Of a stretch of DNA of 64,000 nt, positions 8,528-18,769 are shown one piece after another; position 1 is the stretch's first letter; each line of letters opens with the position of its first letter. The notes under the pieces are model-generated. The model saw nothing but the letters and a program-made list of their open reading frames with translations. It made no database searches and had not been told where the DNA came from. A program made the translations under genes and the position numbers. Source of the DNA: Cedecea neteri NBRC 105707 = ATCC 33855. GTDB lineage: Bacteria; Pseudomonadota; Gammaproteobacteria; Enterobacterales; Enterobacteriaceae. Location: contig NZ_BCTL01000024.1 of NCBI RefSeq assembly GCF_001571265.1, positions 47,137 through 111,136 on the forward strand. Direction: 5' to 3'.

Positions 8528-8545
8528 TACCTGACCTGTGCTTGT

Positions 8546-9481
8546 TTATGCTTTCAGGTGCAACTGCAGCCAGTGCGCCACATCCTGAACCGGGATTTTT
8601 TTACTGAAGTTATAAGTTTTTTCCATCGGCCACCAGACACCTTCGCCGCGCGCAAAAGCGGTACGATAGCGCAGCATGACGTCATCCGGATGACGGCTAA
8701 GCCCGGCCTGTAAGTCCGGCAGGCTCAGAACCGCTTTGCTAAATGATTTGCCGCTGGTGCGCTCGACAATCTCTGCCAGTCTGCCATAGGTCAGCGTTTC
8801 GCTGGCGATAAACACCACCTGGTTAGCCACGCGAGGCTGCTCAAGATAAATGGCCGTAGTGAGCCGGCCGATATCTTCCGGTGAAGTGACCGTAACCTGA
8901 GTATCCCAGCCCCCCAGCGCGTTGACGGTTTGCTTATCCAGATTGACCACATCAAACGCTGGCTCAAACAGGAAGCTGGTGAACATCCCGGTGGAGACAA
9001 TCACCCATTCGGTCACGCTCTGGCTTCGCAGCAGCGTTCTGACATCGTGCTGTTCGTCCCATACCGGCTGCCCGCTGCCTTTGCCCACCACATCGTAATC
9101 GACGCCAAACTGCCACGGGAAATAGCGGCTGACGCCTGCCTGAATCACCGCGCGGCTAATTTTAAGCTGTGTACCTTCGCCTGCGACAAATCCCATGCAA
9201 TTGATGACGGTGTCGAATTGCCGAAACAGCGGCACCAAAGCGTCGCTCTCGCTGGCCGCGATATCCAGCGCGATAAAATCGATCCCGGCTTCGGCGTACT
9301 TTTTGTGACGCGGCGAAACCGGCCGACCGTGCTCATTGAGCGATCCCGGCGACACGCTGGCGGTTATCGTCCGGCCTGAACCCGAGACAGCTGGCTGCAG
9401 CGCGTCCAGAATGGCCGCGCCCAGTTGTCCCACGCCCAGCACCAATATCTTTTCATCTGTCTTCTCAGCATTGATAGTCAT
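8546..9481 (-). CDS. NmrA/isoflavone reductase-like NAD(P)-binding protein
   Basis: 311 residues with an N-terminal Rossmann dinucleotide motif (LVLGVGQLGAAILDAL, about 14-29) and the extended atypical-SDR layout of NmrA-like reductases: NCMGFVAGEG, PWQFGVDYD, VSTGMFTSFLFEP. Members reduce aromatic or unsaturated carbonyl substrates or act as NADP-sensing regulators. The catalytic role and substrate are not determined by the sequence. First gene of a two-gene operon with the esterase; the divergent LysR gene starts 144 bases away. Confidence 0.75.
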   Translation of the reverse strand: MTINAEKTDEKILVLGVGQLGAAILDALQPAVSGSGRTITASVSPGSLNEHGRPVSPRHKKYAEAGIDFIALDIAASESDALVPLFRQFDTVINCMGFVAGEGTQLKISRAVIQAGVSRYFPWQFGVDYDVVGKGSGQPVWDEQHDVRTLLRSQSVTEWVIVSTGMFTSFLFEPAFDVVNLDKQTVNALGGWDTQVTVTSPEDIGRLTTAIYLEQPRVANQVVFIASETLTYGRLAEIVERTSGKSFSKAVLSLPDLQAGLSRHPDDVMLRYRTAFARGEGVWWPMEKTYNFSKKIPVQDVAHWLQLHLKA

Positions 9482-9625
9482 ATCACTCTCCAGACTCTTT
9501 ACTTGCAGCAGAATTGCTACATCATTGCAGAGTCTACCGGCGTGATTAGAGAGCGATAAGCCGCCCTGACCGGGTTAGACTGTTCGCAAAAATGGGATAA
9601 TTTCGCCGAACTGACGGAGGATTCA
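9482..9625. promoter_or_regulatory. Divergent promoter region between reductase and LysR genes
   Basis: 144 bases. It includes a small palindrome AGCA-GAAT-TGCT near 9510-9521 and another TTGCAG nearby, possible LysR-type half sites. The LysR gene has ACGGAGGA directly before its ATG. Confidence 0.3.
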
Positions 9626-10537
9626 ATGGATAAACTGGAAGCCATGCGGGTCTACCGCCACGTGGTTGAAACGCAAAGTTTCGCCCGAGCCTCGGAGCTA
9701 CTTGGGCTACCGAGATCAACCGTCTCCCGCATGATTAAAGACCTTGAAAACTCTCTGGCGGTGCAGCTTCTTCAGCGCACGACGAGAAAGCTAAGCGTCA
9801 CGACCGACGGCCAGAACTATTACGCAGAATGTAAAAAAATCCTCGGTGATATAGCCGCCCTGGAATCCTCCTTCCCCGGAAAAGCCGGGCAGCCGCGAGG
9901 TCGCTTTAAGATTGGCCTGCCGCAGTCGCTGGCCCGGCATTGCATTTTGCCGGAAATACCGAGCTTTATGGCGCGCTATCCTGAACTGGAACTGGTGCTT
10001 TGCTCAAGCGATCGGGTTACGGATTTAGTGCAGGAGGGATTTGACTGCGTTATTAGGGCGGGTGCGGTAGAGGATTCCACCACGCTGGTTGCCCGCCAGA
10101 TCGCGCGCTTCAGGTGGTCAGTACTGGCTTCCGGGCAATACATCTCTCAATTCGGAACGCCTAAGACCTTAGAGGATTTGCAACATCATCACGCCGTAGG
10201 CTACCTCTCACACGCCACCGGGCGCACAATCGAGTGGCATTTTGACCGGCAAGGCCGTGACGTCCCCGTAAGGATGAAAGAGACGCTGGTGGTTGATGAT
10301 ACCGACGCCTATATCCAGGCCGGGCTTCAGGGTATGGGGTTAATTCGCGTAGCCAGCTACCTGGTGAGTTCCTACTTATCCACCGGCACGTTAATTGCCT
10401 GCCTGGACGAGTACGCCGTCGATATGCCGCTGTTTCTGGTTTACCCGCAAAGCCGCCATGTTTCCCCGACGGTACGGGCGTTTTATGACTGGAGCAAGGA
10501 AGTGCTCGGCACGATTTCTCATTCCCCCACCAGCTAA
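9626..10537 (+). CDS. LysR family transcriptional regulator
   Basis: 303 residues: N-terminal winged helix (MDKLEAMRVYRHVVETQSFARASELLGLPRSTVSRMIKDLE, opening of the HTH at about 17-46) followed by an effector-binding domain of the periplasmic-binding-protein fold with segments ELVLCSSDRVTDLVQEGFDCVIR and AGLQGMGLIRVASYLV, the CrgA-type subgroup often found beside oxidoreductase genes. It is divergent from the reductase-esterase operon and is its probable regulator. A strong GGAGGA ribosome binding site fixes the start. Confidence 0.85.
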   Translation: MDKLEAMRVYRHVVETQSFARASELLGLPRSTVSRMIKDLENSLAVQLLQRTTRKLSVTTDGQNYYAECKKILGDIAALESSFPGKAGQPRGRFKIGLPQSLARHCILPEIPSFMARYPELELVLCSSDRVTDLVQEGFDCVIRAGAVEDSTTLVARQIARFRWSVLASGQYISQFGTPKTLEDLQHHHAVGYLSHATGRTIEWHFDRQGRDVPVRMKETLVVDDTDAYIQAGLQGMGLIRVASYLVSSYLSTGTLIACLDEYAVDMPLFLVYPQSRHVSPTVRAFYDWSKEVLGTISHSPTS

Positions 10538-10587
10538 TATTGGCGGGATACTTTCCACCACGAGGAGTTTTGGCCGCGATTTTGTTC

Positions 10588-11205
10588 TTACTGCTGGCTG
10601 CCTGGCAACACGGCCGCCAGCTTTCGCTGGATGCCGAGTAGCGTGCGCCGCCTGATCCAGCCGCTGGCCGGGCGAATGAGCATCCAATAGAGAGCAAACA
10701 GGGTTTTCACACGTGGCGTTGGGCAATACACGAAGGTTTCAGTACGTAATACCGCCGCGCCATTTTGCCCCGGCGTGACATCAAAGCGCAAAACCAGTTT
10801 AGCCGCACGTGGGTCGGCAAAACGCTGGAAGGCTTCGGCATCTTTCAGAGACGCTACGTCGAGCAATGGCCTCCAGAAACGCCCGACTAAACCGAAAGAG
10901 GCTTCGTGGCTGCTTTGGTGAAGCAGAGTGAAAGATCCAAACCCGAATGAGTCGGCTGGCTCAGCGCTGCCTGACTTAAAAAAAGCCCGACTCAGGCGGC
11001 GAGGCAGCTGGCGCAAACGAAGTAGCCGACGGATAACCGGATCGTCTTCCATATTCAGCCCCAGAACGGCCTGAATAATGACCTCAGGCGAGCCATTAAT
11101 GGGTGGCGATAGATGCTTTTCATAAAAGCTAAACGAAGGCAGGTGGGGCGTAGCTTCTGCCTGCCGCTGACATTCACTCTCACTGACAAACCCTAAAAAT
11201 GCCAC
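10588..11205 (-). CDS. Conserved protein of unknown function, possibly SRPBCC/DUF2867-like
   Basis: 205 residues starting at a GTG (11205) with GGAAG six bases upstream. Secondary features: central GFGSFTLLHQSSHEASFGLVGRFW and VLRFDV...AAVLRTETFVYCPTPRVKTLFALYWMLIRPASGWIRRRTLLGIQRKL, a pattern of alternating strands and a long basic C-terminal helix as in SRPBCC-type DUF2867 proteins. No catalytic residues can be named and no signal peptide is present. It stands alone between the LysR gene and ssb. Assignment to that superfamily is by pattern only. Confidence 0.5.
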   Translation of the reverse strand: MAFLGFVSESECQRQAEATPHLPSFSFYEKHLSPPINGSPEVIIQAVLGLNMEDDPVIRRLLRLRQLPRRLSRAFFKSGSAEPADSFGFGSFTLLHQSSHEASFGLVGRFWRPLLDVASLKDAEAFQRFADPRAAKLVLRFDVTPGQNGAAVLRTETFVYCPTPRVKTLFALYWMLIRPASGWIRRRTLLGIQRKLAAVLPGSQQ

Positions 11206-11259
11206 GGCATCTTCCTTATCCGAGGGTCACCTGTCCGGCAGATTTCATACCACAATAAT

Positions 11260-11291
11260 AGAAAAAACCCTGCCAGGCAGGGTTTTATTTG
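11260..11291 (-). terminator. ssb terminator
   Basis: AACCCTGCC (11267-11275) and GGCAGGGTT (11277-11285) form a hairpin with a T-run on the minus strand just after ssb. Confidence 0.85.
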
Positions 11292-11323
11292 TTCATCTTG
11301 TGCAGGTTTACACCTGCAATGGA

Positions 11324-11854
11324 TCAGAACGGGATGTCGTCGTCGAAGTCCATTGGTGGTTCGTTAGATGGCGCTGGCGCGCTCTGCTGCTGCGGACGAG
11401 ACTGCGCGCCGCCGCTGAACTGGTTGCCGCCCTGTGGCTGCTGAGGCTGACCCCAACTGCCCTGCTGCTGGCCGCCGTTGCCGCCTGCCGGTGCACCGCC
11501 GCCCTGACGGCCGCCGAGCATCTGCATGGTGCCGCCAACGTTAACCACGACTTCGGTGGTGTATTTTTCCACGCCAGCCTGGTCAGTCCATTTGCGGGTT
11601 TGCAGTGCGCCTTCGATGTAAACCTGAGAACCTTTACGCAGGTATTCACCGGCCACTTCTGCCAGTTTGCCGAACAGCACTACGCGGTGCCACTCGGTTT
11701 TTTCTTTGGTTTCGCCGGTTTGCTTATCACGCCAGGACTCTGACGTGGCCAGTGTAATGTTGGCAACTGCGCCACCATTTGGCATATAGCGTACTTCCGG
11801 GTCCTGACCCAGATTCCCAACGAGAATCACCTTGTTTACGCCTCTGCTGGCCAT
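11324..11854 (-). CDS. ssb: Single-stranded DNA-binding protein
   Basis: 176 residues, the usual length in enterobacteria. The N-terminal OB fold begins [27 protein letters not shown]; a Gly/Gln/Pro-rich linker (about 115-165) follows and the acidic tip MDFDDDIPF, which binds replication and repair partners, is intact. The tetramer coats ssDNA in replication, recombination and repair. It is divergent from uvrA and shares with it the SOS box at 11982-11997. Confidence 0.97.
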   Translation of the reverse strand: MASRGVNKVILVGNLGQDPEVRYMPNGGAVANITLATSESWRDKQTGETKEKTEWHRVVLFGKLAEVAGEYLRKGSQVYIEGALQTRKWTDQAGVEKYTTEVVVNVGGTMQMLGGRQGGGAPAGGNGGQQQGSWGQPQQPQGGNQFSGGAQSRPQQQSAPAPSNEPPMDFDDDIPF

Positions 11855-11981
11855 GTTCGTGTCTCCTGAAACGGTTTTAAATAGTCTAAACCGGGGATTC
11901 TACACTATGCCACCCACAATGTTTATAGCTGCGAGGGACATTCCAGAATGTCGGCTAAGTATAGCTCGTTTCATTAAAGCA

Positions 11982-11997
11982 CTGGATATTCATTCAG
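11982..11997. promoter_or_regulatory. LexA (SOS) box between ssb and uvrA
   Basis: CTG-GATATTCATT-CAG fits CTG-N10-CAG and differs from the E. coli uvrA box that I remember by one base. It lies about 90 bases before uvrA and can control both divergent genes. Confidence 0.85.
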
Positions 11998-12088
11998 GTT
12001 TTATTGTGTCATAATTAGCCGTTTCTGGCCGTCGGTTGTACCTCATATACATACCAGGCGCATGCAGTCATTATTCCGGGAAAGGTGA

Positions 12089-14920
12089 ATGGATAAGATC
12101 GAAGTTCGGGGCGCCCGCACCCACAATCTCAAAAATATCAATCTCGTCATTCCGCGCGACAAACTGATTGTTGTCACCGGGCTTTCGGGTTCAGGCAAAT
12201 CCTCACTGGCATTCGATACCTTGTACGCAGAAGGGCAGCGCCGCTACGTTGAGTCCCTCTCCGCCTATGCGCGCCAGTTCCTGTCGCTGATGGAGAAGCC
12301 GGACGTCGACCATATCGAAGGGTTGTCGCCCGCGATTTCTATTGAACAGAAATCCACGTCCCATAACCCGCGTTCCACCGTCGGCACCATCACGGAAATC
12401 CATGACTATCTGCGTCTGCTTTACGCCCGCGTAGGCGAACCGCGCTGCCCGGATCACGACATTCCGCTCGCGGCACAAACCGTCAGCCAGATGGTGGATA
12501 ACGTGCTGGCGCAGCCGGAAGGCAAACGTCTGATGCTGCTCGCGCCGATCATTAAAGATCGCAAAGGCGAGCACGCCAAAACGCTGGAAAACCTGGCCAG
12601 CCAGGGTTACATCCGCGCACGCATTGACGGTGAAGTCTGTGACTTGTCCGATCCGCCAAAATTAGAGCTGCAGAAGAAGCACACGATTGAAGTGGTCGTC
12701 GACCGCTTTAAGGTGCGCGAAGATATCGCCCAGCGCCTGGCCGAGTCGTTTGAAACCGCGCTGGAGCTGTCAGGTGGCTCTGCCGTTGTCGCCGACATGG
12801 ACGATGAAAAAGCGGAAGAGCTGCTGTTCTCCGCCAACTTTGCCTGCCCAGTTTGCGGCTACAGCATGCGCGAACTGGAACCGCGCCTGTTCTCCTTTAA
12901 CAACCCGGCCGGGGCCTGCCCGACCTGCGACGGCCTGGGCGTCCAGCAATATTTCGATCCCGATCGCGTGGTACAAAACGGCGAGCTGTCGCTGGCCGGC
13001 GGCGCCATCCGTGGCTGGGATCGCCGTAACTTCTATTACTTCACCATGCTGCGCTCGCTGGCCGAGCACTATAAGTTCGACGTGGAATCTCCGTGGAACG
13101 AGCTGAGCGACACGGTGAAGAAAGTGGTACTGCACGGTTCCGGCAAAGAAACTATCGAATTCAAGTACATGAACGATCGCGGGGACACTTCCGTGCGCCG
13201 CCATCCGTTCGAAGGCGTGCTGCACAACATGGAGCGCCGCTACAAAGAAACCGAATCTTCCGCCGTGCGCGAAGAGCTGGCGAAGTTCATCAGCAACCGC
13301 CCTTGCACCAGCTGCGAAGGCACCCGTCTGCGCCGTGAAGCGCGCCATGTGTTTGTCGAAAACACCGCGCTGCCGACCATCTCTGATATGAGCATCGGCC
13401 ATGCGATGGAATTCTTCCAGAACATGAAGCTCAGCGGCCAGCGCGCGCAAATCGCGGAAAAAGTGCTGAAAGAGATCGGCGATCGCCTGAAGTTCCTGGT
13501 GAACGTCGGCCTTAACTATCTTTCTCTCTCCCGCTCGGCAGAAACATTGTCCGGCGGTGAAGCCCAGCGTATTCGTCTGGCAAGCCAGATTGGTGCCGGG
13601 CTGGTCGGCGTGATGTACGTGCTGGATGAGCCCTCTATCGGCCTGCACCAGCGCGATAACGAACGCCTGCTGGAAACCCTGATTCACCTGCGTAACCTCG
13701 GCAACACGGTGATTGTGGTTGAGCACGACGAAGATGCCATTCGCGCCGCCGACCATATTATCGATATTGGTCCTGGCGCGGGCGTTCACGGCGGTCAGGT
13801 GGTTGCGGAAGGCACCATGAAGGATATTATTGCGGTGCCTGAGTCCCTGACCGGGCAGTTCCTGAGCGGCAAACGCGAAATTGCGGTACCGAAACAGCGA
13901 GTTGCCGCCGATCCGTCAAAAGTGCTCAAGCTCTCCGGTGCGAAGGGTAACAACCTGAAGGACGTCACGTTGACGCTGCCGGTGGGGCTGTTTACCTGTG
14001 TTACCGGGGTTTCCGGCTCCGGAAAATCGACGCTGATCAACGACACGTTGTTCCCGATTGCCCAGCGCCAGCTGAACGGGGCGACCATCGCAGAACCGGC
14101 ACCGTACCGTGACGTTCAGGGCCTGGAGCATTTCGACAAGGTTATCGACATAGACCAAAGCCCGATTGGCCGTACGCCACGTTCCAACCCGGCGACCTAC
14201 ACCGGCGTGTTCACTCCCGTTCGCGAGCTGTTTGCTGGCGTACCGGAAGCGCGCTCACGCGGCTATACGCCGGGGCGCTTCAGCTTCAACGTTCGCGGCG
14301 GGCGCTGTGAAGCCTGCCAGGGCGACGGCGTGATCAAAGTGGAAATGCACTTCCTGCCGGATATCTACGTGCCGTGCGACCAGTGCAAAGGCAAACGCTA
14401 TAACCGTGAAACGCTGGAGATTAAGTACAAAGGCAAAAGCATTCACGAAGTGCTGGATATGACCATTGAAGATGCACGTGAGTTCTTCGATGCCGTGCCG
14501 GCCCTGGCGCGCAAGCTGCAAACGTTGATCGACGTGGGCCTGTCCTACATTCGTCTCGGCCAGTCAGCAACCACGCTGTCAGGTGGTGAAGCGCAGCGCG
14601 TGAAGCTGGCGCGTGAGCTGTCCAAGCGTGGTACCGGCCAGACGCTGTATATCCTCGATGAGCCGACCACTGGCCTGCACTTTGCGGATATCCAGCAACT
14701 GCTGGAAGTACTGCATCAGCTCAGGGATCAGGGCAATACCATTGTGGTGATTGAACACAACCTCGACGTGATTAAAACCGCAGACTGGATTGTGGATCTG
14801 GGGCCGGAAGGCGGCAGCGGCGGCGGCGAGATTCTGGTCTCCGGCACGCCGGAAACCGTCGCCACTTGCGAAGCATCCCATACCGCGCGGTTCCTCAAAC
14901 CGTTGCTGAAGATGAAATAG
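12089..14920 (+). CDS. uvrA: Excinuclease ABC subunit A
   Basis: 943 residues, close to the E. coli 940. UvrA is the damage-recognition ATPase of nucleotide excision repair and loads UvrB. Two ABC modules are present: Walker [10 protein letters not shown] (31-39) and GVSGSGKST in the second half, two signature segments ([24 protein letters not shown]), Walker [11 protein letters not shown] and [10 protein letters not shown]. Zinc-binding cysteines are seen in CPVCGYSM...CPTC and CEACQGDG...CDQCKGKRY. The start is fixed by GGAAAGG before ATG and by the conserved [18 protein letters not shown]-controlled through the upstream LexA box. Confidence 0.98.
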   Translation: MDKIEVRGARTHNLKNINLVIPRDKLIVVTGLSGSGKSSLAFDTLYAEGQRRYVESLSAYARQFLSLMEKPDVDHIEGLSPAISIEQKSTSHNPRSTVGTITEIHDYLRLLYARVGEPRCPDHDIPLAAQTVSQMVDNVLAQPEGKRLMLLAPIIKDRKGEHAKTLENLASQGYIRARIDGEVCDLSDPPKLELQKKHTIEVVVDRFKVREDIAQRLAESFETALELSGGSAVVADMDDEKAEELLFSANFACPVCGYSMRELEPRLFSFNNPAGACPTCDGLGVQQYFDPDRVVQNGELSLAGGAIRGWDRRNFYYFTMLRSLAEHYKFDVESPWNELSDTVKKVVLHGSGKETIEFKYMNDRGDTSVRRHPFEGVLHNMERRYKETESSAVREELAKFISNRPCTSCEGTRLRREARHVFVENTALPTISDMSIGHAMEFFQNMKLSGQRAQIAEKVLKEIGDRLKFLVNVGLNYLSLSRSAETLSGGEAQRIRLASQIGAGLVGVMYVLDEPSIGLHQRDNERLLETLIHLRNLGNTVIVVEHDEDAIRAADHIIDIGPGAGVHGGQVVAEGTMKDIIAVPESLTGQFLSGKREIAVPKQRVAADPSKVLKLSGAKGNNLKDVTLTLPVGLFTCVTGVSGSGKSTLINDTLFPIAQRQLNGATIAEPAPYRDVQGLEHFDKVIDIDQSPIGRTPRSNPATYTGVFTPVRELFAGVPEARSRGYTPGRFSFNVRGGRCEACQGDGVIKVEMHFLPDIYVPCDQCKGKRYNRETLEIKYKGKSIHEVLDMTIEDAREFFDAVPALARKLQTLIDVGLSYIRLGQSATTLSGGEAQRVKLARELSKRGTGQTLYILDEPTTGLHFADIQQLLEVLHQLRDQGNTIVVIEHNLDVIKTADWIVDLGPEGGSGGGEILVSGTPETVATCEASHTARFLKPLLKMK

Positions 14921-15274
14921 TCAAACCGACAATTGCTGCCTGACCTGCTCAGGCAGCAATGTCACCGCCTGCTGATACGAAGCATCCACCAGATAGTAAA
15001 TTTGCGAGCCGGGCAGCGAACCGTCCAGGTACAGCGTGCTCCAGTGTGCCTTATTCAAATGGGCGCTGGGGAACACATCCTGATGCTGTTGACGCAGAAG
15101 CTCTGCCAGGTCTGGCGTCGCCTTGAGGGAGACCGCCGGGCGATGATTCTCCGCATGCACCATCGCAAACAGTACATCGCCGACTTTGATTTGTGTGGCC
15201 TTCCAGTCGCTATGCACGCTCTGCTCTGCGCCTGGTTTCTTCATGCAGTACTCTAGAAGTTCCGAATTCGTCAT
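14921..15274 (-). CDS. yjbR: YjbR/MmcQ family protein
   Basis: 117 residues, equal to E. coli YjbR, a small protein of the MmcQ/YjbR fold with a CyaY-like double-wing shape; the function is unknown, DNA binding has been suggested for the family. Visible signature: VGDVLFAMVHAENHRPAVSLKATPDLAELLRQQ and HLNKAHWSTLYLDGSLP. It converges on uvrA with no base between the two stop codons. E. coli has yjbQ next to it; there is none here. Confidence 0.88.
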   Translation of the reverse strand: MTNSELLEYCMKKPGAEQSVHSDWKATQIKVGDVLFAMVHAENHRPAVSLKATPDLAELLRQQHQDVFPSAHLNKAHWSTLYLDGSLPGSQIYYLVDASYQQAVTLLPEQVRQQLSV

Positions 15275-15365
15275 CTCGATTTCCTCGTCCTGATAGTCTG
15301 GCCGGAAGCATTCGCGGCAGGATTAAGTGTGCGCCAAAAGCGCATAACAGACGAGAGAATTGATT

Positions 15366-15405
15366 AAAAAAACGGCAACCCATTAACGTGAGCTGCCGTT
15401 TTTCC
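15366..15405 (-). terminator. aphA terminator
   Basis: AAAAACGGCA (15368-15377) pairs with TGCCGTTTTT (15394-15403) in the gap after aphA; either strand would end in a T-run. Confidence 0.8.
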
Positions 15406-15413
15406 TGTCGCGA

Positions 15414-16127
15414 TCAGTACTCGGAGTTAACGATAACTTCTTCGCCAAACGAGCCTGCTTTCGGCAGCGGCTGGTAGCTGGAGTTCGAGGCTCGCAGGAT
15501 GCGAATCCCGCGGGCACCGACGTCCTGCGCGGCGGTGATGTCATTGTCTGAGTCGCCGTAGAAGATTTTGATTTTCTTCTCTTTCAGCCACTGCGTTTTG
15601 GTGTTCTGGCCTTCTTTATCCCCGGCAAAGATCACCGGATTAACGTTCGGCTCGGGGATCAGGAAGTCGCTTTGCAGGGTTTTGGTGACGGTTTCGGTTT
15701 TGGTCTGGCTGCGCCCGGTGACAAAGTACACGCTGTCGCCGCGCTTGAGGTGCATGGTGATCAGGCTTTTTGCCACTTCTTTGGGCATGCTGAAGTCATC
15801 CCAGCCGTTGTTCATCTTTTCCCAGAATGCCGGGTTTTTCAGGTAGTCCTGTTTACCCGGAGAAAACTCTTTTTGCCCGCGGTAAAAACCCGGGCTTGAA
15901 AACAGCACGGTATCGTCAATATCAAACCCGACGGCGATAGGCGCACGGCCAAGCAGGCTGTTTTCGATTTGTGCCACGGAAACCCAGTGAATTGGCACCT
16001 GCTGCGCCAGCTGTGCCACGGTGACGCCAGGATTTAGCGGAGCGGGGGCAGATTCGGTTGCCAAAGCGGCGTGATTGAAGCCCACCAGCAGGCAGACGGC
16101 ACTGAGTGCCAGAGCGATCTTACGCAT
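15414..16127 (-). CDS. aphA: Class B acid phosphatase
   Basis: 237 residues with a signal peptide (cleavage near ALA-TES, residue 23), so periplasmic. It hydrolyses phosphomonoesters and transfers phosphate to nucleosides. The HAD-type catalytic motif [11 protein letters not shown] holds the nucleophile Asp69 and acid Asp71; [12 protein letters not shown] and [12 protein letters not shown] supply the later HAD motifs. Length and context (downstream of tyrB, before yjbR) match E. coli. It is transcribed from its own 5' region and ends at the adjacent hairpin. Confidence 0.95.
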   Translation of the reverse strand: MRKIALALSAVCLLVGFNHAALATESAPAPLNPGVTVAQLAQQVPIHWVSVAQIENSLLGRAPIAVGFDIDDTVLFSSPGFYRGQKEFSPGKQDYLKNPAFWEKMNNGWDDFSMPKEVAKSLITMHLKRGDSVYFVTGRSQTKTETVTKTLQSDFLIPEPNVNPVIFAGDKEGQNTKTQWLKEKKIKIFYGDSDNDITAAQDVGARGIRILRASNSSYQPLPKAGSFGEEVIVNSEY

Positions 16128-16280
16128 TGTTTTCCCTTTAATTTTCTGTTTTTAATCGTTGTTAAAATGAGCAGCCTTGCCATAAAGCCTTCCGACCATA
16201 CCTGCCGGGGACCGATCGACAAAGATTTTTTTCAGTTTTGTGTCAGAGAAAACAGGCAGGGTCACAGAATAAGAGAAGGG

Positions 16281-16308
16281 ACTTCCTCTCCCAAACGGGA
16301 GAGGAAAA
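16281..16308. repeat. GC-rich hairpin repeat, copy 1 (tyrB-aphA gap)
   Basis: TTCCTCTCCC (16283-16292), loop AAAC, GGGAGAGGAA (16297-16306): a 10-bp stem of the same core as the hairpins at 37465-37541 and 59533-59552. Confidence 0.75.
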
Positions 16309-16344
16309 AGGGACATGCAACAATTAAATTAAGTTAGCAAGCAC

Positions 16345-17538
16345 TTACATTACCGCAGCGAACGCTTGCGCCACGCGCTGGACGTTGCTGTGGTTAAGCC
16401 CGGCAACGCAAATGCGGCCGCTGGTGAGCAGGTAAATGCCAAACTCTTCGCGCAGGCGGTCGGCCTGAGCCGCACTTAACCCGGTGTAGCTAAACATGCC
16501 GCGCTGTTTCACCAGGTAGTCAAAGTTACGCCCCGGCACGGCTTTGGTCAGAACTTCCACCAGCACCTGACGCATTTCCAGAATACGCACGCGCATGGTT
16601 TCCACTTCGGCAATCCAGCTGGCTTTCAGCTTCTCGTCGTTCAGAACCGTCGCCACTACCTGCGCCCCAAAGTTCGGCGGGCTGGAGTAGTTGCGGCGCA
16701 CGGTGGCTTTCAGTTGGCCCAGCACACGCCCTGCGGCATCGCTGTCTTCGCACACCACCGAAAGCCCGCCCACGCGCTCACCGTACAGGGAGAAGATTTT
16801 AGAGAAAGAGTTACTGACCAGCATCGGCTGCCCGGAGGAGGCTATCGCGCGAATGGCATAAGCATCCTGCTCCATCCCCGCGCCAAAGCCCTGATAGGCG
16901 ATGTCGAGGAACGGGATGAGATTGCGTGCTTTAAGAATTTCCGTGACGGCATCCCACTGGCTGTCGGTGAGGTCGGAGCCAGTTGGGTTATGGCAGCAAG
17001 GATGCAGCAACACGATGCTAAGCTCAGGCAGAGTATTCAGTTTTTCCAGCAGCGCCTCAAAGCGCACGCCGTTGGTTTCGCTGTCGAACCACGGGTAAGT
17101 ATTCACGGTGAAACCCGCGCCTTCGAAGATGGCGACGTGGTTTTCCCAGGTAGGATCGCTGACCCACACCTGAGAATCAGGAAAATACGTTTTCAGGAAG
17201 TCAGCGCCTATTTTTAAAGCACCGGAACCGCCAAGGGTCTGTACGGTCGCAATACGGCCTTCCACCAGCGCCGGATGATTGGCACCAAACAGCAGCGGCG
17301 CAATCGCGCTGCGGTAGCCATTCAGGCCTTCCATCGGCAAATAGAGAGAGGCGCCGTGAGGCTGCGCGTTCAGGCGAGCTTCAGCTTCTGCCACGGCCTG
17401 TAACTGCGGGATCACCCCGTCTTCATTGTAATAGAGGCCGATGCTGAGATTGACCTTGTCGCTGCGCGGATCGACTTTAAAGCGTTCCATGAGGGAAAGG
17501 ATCGGGTCGCCAGCATAGGCGTCAACTTTTTGAAACAC
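16345..17538 (-). CDS. tyrB: Aromatic-amino-acid aminotransferase
   Basis: 397 residues, same as E. coli TyrB. It is the cytoplasmic PLP enzyme for the last step of tyrosine and phenylalanine (and one route for leucine) synthesis. Landmarks: [14 protein letters not shown] (101-114), [12 protein letters not shown] (179-190), and the PLP lysine Lys247 in [17 protein letters not shown]. The start codon is GTG, with AGGAG nine bases upstream; part of that AGGAG lies in a perfect 12-bp inverted repeat. It follows alr after only 58 bases, so alr read-through may supply transcripts. Confidence 0.95.
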   Translation of the reverse strand: MFQKVDAYAGDPILSLMERFKVDPRSDKVNLSIGLYYNEDGVIPQLQAVAEAEARLNAQPHGASLYLPMEGLNGYRSAIAPLLFGANHPALVEGRIATVQTLGGSGALKIGADFLKTYFPDSQVWVSDPTWENHVAIFEGAGFTVNTYPWFDSETNGVRFEALLEKLNTLPELSIVLLHPCCHNPTGSDLTDSQWDAVTEILKARNLIPFLDIAYQGFGAGMEQDAYAIRAIASSGQPMLVSNSFSKIFSLYGERVGGLSVVCEDSDAAGRVLGQLKATVRRNYSSPPNFGAQVVATVLNDEKLKASWIAEVETMRVRILEMRQVLVEVLTKAVPGRNFDYLVKQRGMFSYTGLSAAQADRLREEFGIYLLTSGRICVAGLNHSNVQRVAQAFAAVM

Positions 17539-17549
17539 GGTGAGGTTCT

Positions 17550-17587
17550 CCTGGTTTACAGTTCGCGGATTTCCACTGTAAACCAGG
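17550..17587 (-). promoter_or_regulatory. Perfect inverted repeat over the tyrB ribosome binding site
   Basis: CCTGGTTTACAG (17550-17561) and CTGTAAACCAGG (17576-17587) form a 12-bp stem with a 14-base loop in the alr-tyrB gap. In the transcript the 3' arm ends in ...CCAGG and the next bases complete the AGGAG, so folding would cover three bases of the Shine-Dalgarno. No T-run follows, so it is not a typical terminator. Confidence 0.7.
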
Positions 17588-17596
17588 CGAGGACAC

Positions 17597-18676
17597 TCAG
17601 TCCAGATACTTCATGGTCACCCTTGACGTCAGGCGAGTGATAAGTTCGTAAGCACTTACATTTGAGTATTCAGCGATGCGTTCGACCGGCAAGCCATCGC
17701 CCCAAAGCACCGCGCTATCGCCCGGTTTTTCAGCGGCATCCGGCCCCAAATCAACGCAAATCATGTCCATAGCGACGCGCCCCACGATAGGCACTTCGCG
17801 GCCATTGACCAGCACCGGCGTGCCGGACGGCGCGCTGCGCGGGTAACCGTCGCCGTAGCCCATCGCCACCACGCCAAGGCAGGTGTCACGCTCGGCAATC
17901 CAGGTACCGCCGTAGCCGACCGGCTCACCGGCTTTATGGCCGCGAACGGCTATCAGGCTTGAGGTCAGGGACATGACGGGCTGGAAACCAAAATCCTCGC
18001 CCCACGGTTTTTGCTCCAGCGGAGAAACGCCGTACAGAATAATGCCGGGGCGAACCCAGTCCATGTGCGAATCAGGCCACAGCAGAATGCCGCCCGAGGC
18101 GGCGATAGAACGCTGCCCCAGCTTGCCTGCGGTAAAGGAATTGAAGATGTCGAGCTGACGCGGCGTGGCGTCGGATTCCGGCTCATCGGCACGGGCAAAA
18201 TGGCTTACCACGTTCACCGGCTGGCTAACGTTTTTGCTGGCGGCCAGGCGCTGATAGAAAGCTTCCGCATCTTCCGGCCGTACGCCGAGGCGGTGCATCC
18301 CAGTGTCCAGCTTCATCCAGACGGTAACAGGCTGGCTCAGTTCGGCCTGCTCAAGCGCTTCCAGTTGTTGAATGCTGTGGATTGCCGTTTGAAAATTTTG
18401 GGCGGCGATAACAGGCAGGTCTTCAGCATTGAAGAACCCTTCCAGCAGCAGGATCGGCTTGGTGATGCCGCCCTCCCGCAGGCGCACGGCTTCTTCGAGA
18501 CGGGCAACGCCGAAAGCATCGGCGTCTTCTAAGGTGCGGGCGGTCTCCAGCAGACCATGCCCATAAGCGTTTGCTTTCACGACTGCCACCATGCGACTGT
18601 TCGGAGCCAGTTCGCGCAGGCGTTGCAGGTTGTGTCGCAGAGCGCGGCGGTTAATGACGACGGTTGCCGCTTGCAT
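17597..18676 (-). CDS. alr: Alanine racemase, biosynthetic
   Basis: 359 residues, the E. coli length. It interconverts L- and D-alanine for peptidoglycan. The PLP lysine is Lys34 in [11 protein letters not shown]; the second catalytic residue is the tyrosine in [14 protein letters not shown] (about residue 254). Barrel N-terminal domain and C-terminal beta domain ([14 protein letters not shown]) are intact. It lies between dnaB and tyrB in the same direction, as in E. coli. Confidence 0.96.
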   Translation of the reverse strand: MQAATVVINRRALRHNLQRLRELAPNSRMVAVVKANAYGHGLLETARTLEDADAFGVARLEEAVRLREGGITKPILLLEGFFNAEDLPVIAAQNFQTAIHSIQQLEALEQAELSQPVTVWMKLDTGMHRLGVRPEDAEAFYQRLAASKNVSQPVNVVSHFARADEPESDATPRQLDIFNSFTAGKLGQRSIAASGGILLWPDSHMDWVRPGIILYGVSPLEQKPWGEDFGFQPVMSLTSSLIAVRGHKAGEPVGYGGTWIAERDTCLGVVAMGYGDGYPRSAPSGTPVLVNGREVPIVGRVAMDMICVDLGPDAAEKPGDSAVLWGDGLPVERIAEYSNVSAYELITRLTSRVTMKYLD

Positions 18677-18769
18677 GTTCGTTCCTTGCTCAATGTTTGG
18701 ATTAAATTGTGCAAATCCTCTTAATCATTCAGGTCACAGTAAGGCGGCTTGAAAGATGACGAGGATTTT

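Noticed and set aside
12770..13789. 339-codon frame antisense to uvrA, and similar long antisense frames in dat, plsB and metH
   Set aside because: Shadow frames from GC-rich third codon positions; the sense proteins are fully conserved and the antisense translations look unlike any family.
17550..17587. TyrR box for tyrB
   Set aside because: The TyrR pattern is TGTAAA-N6-TTTACA; here the halves are in the reverse order with a 16-base gap, so a hairpin reading is preferred.
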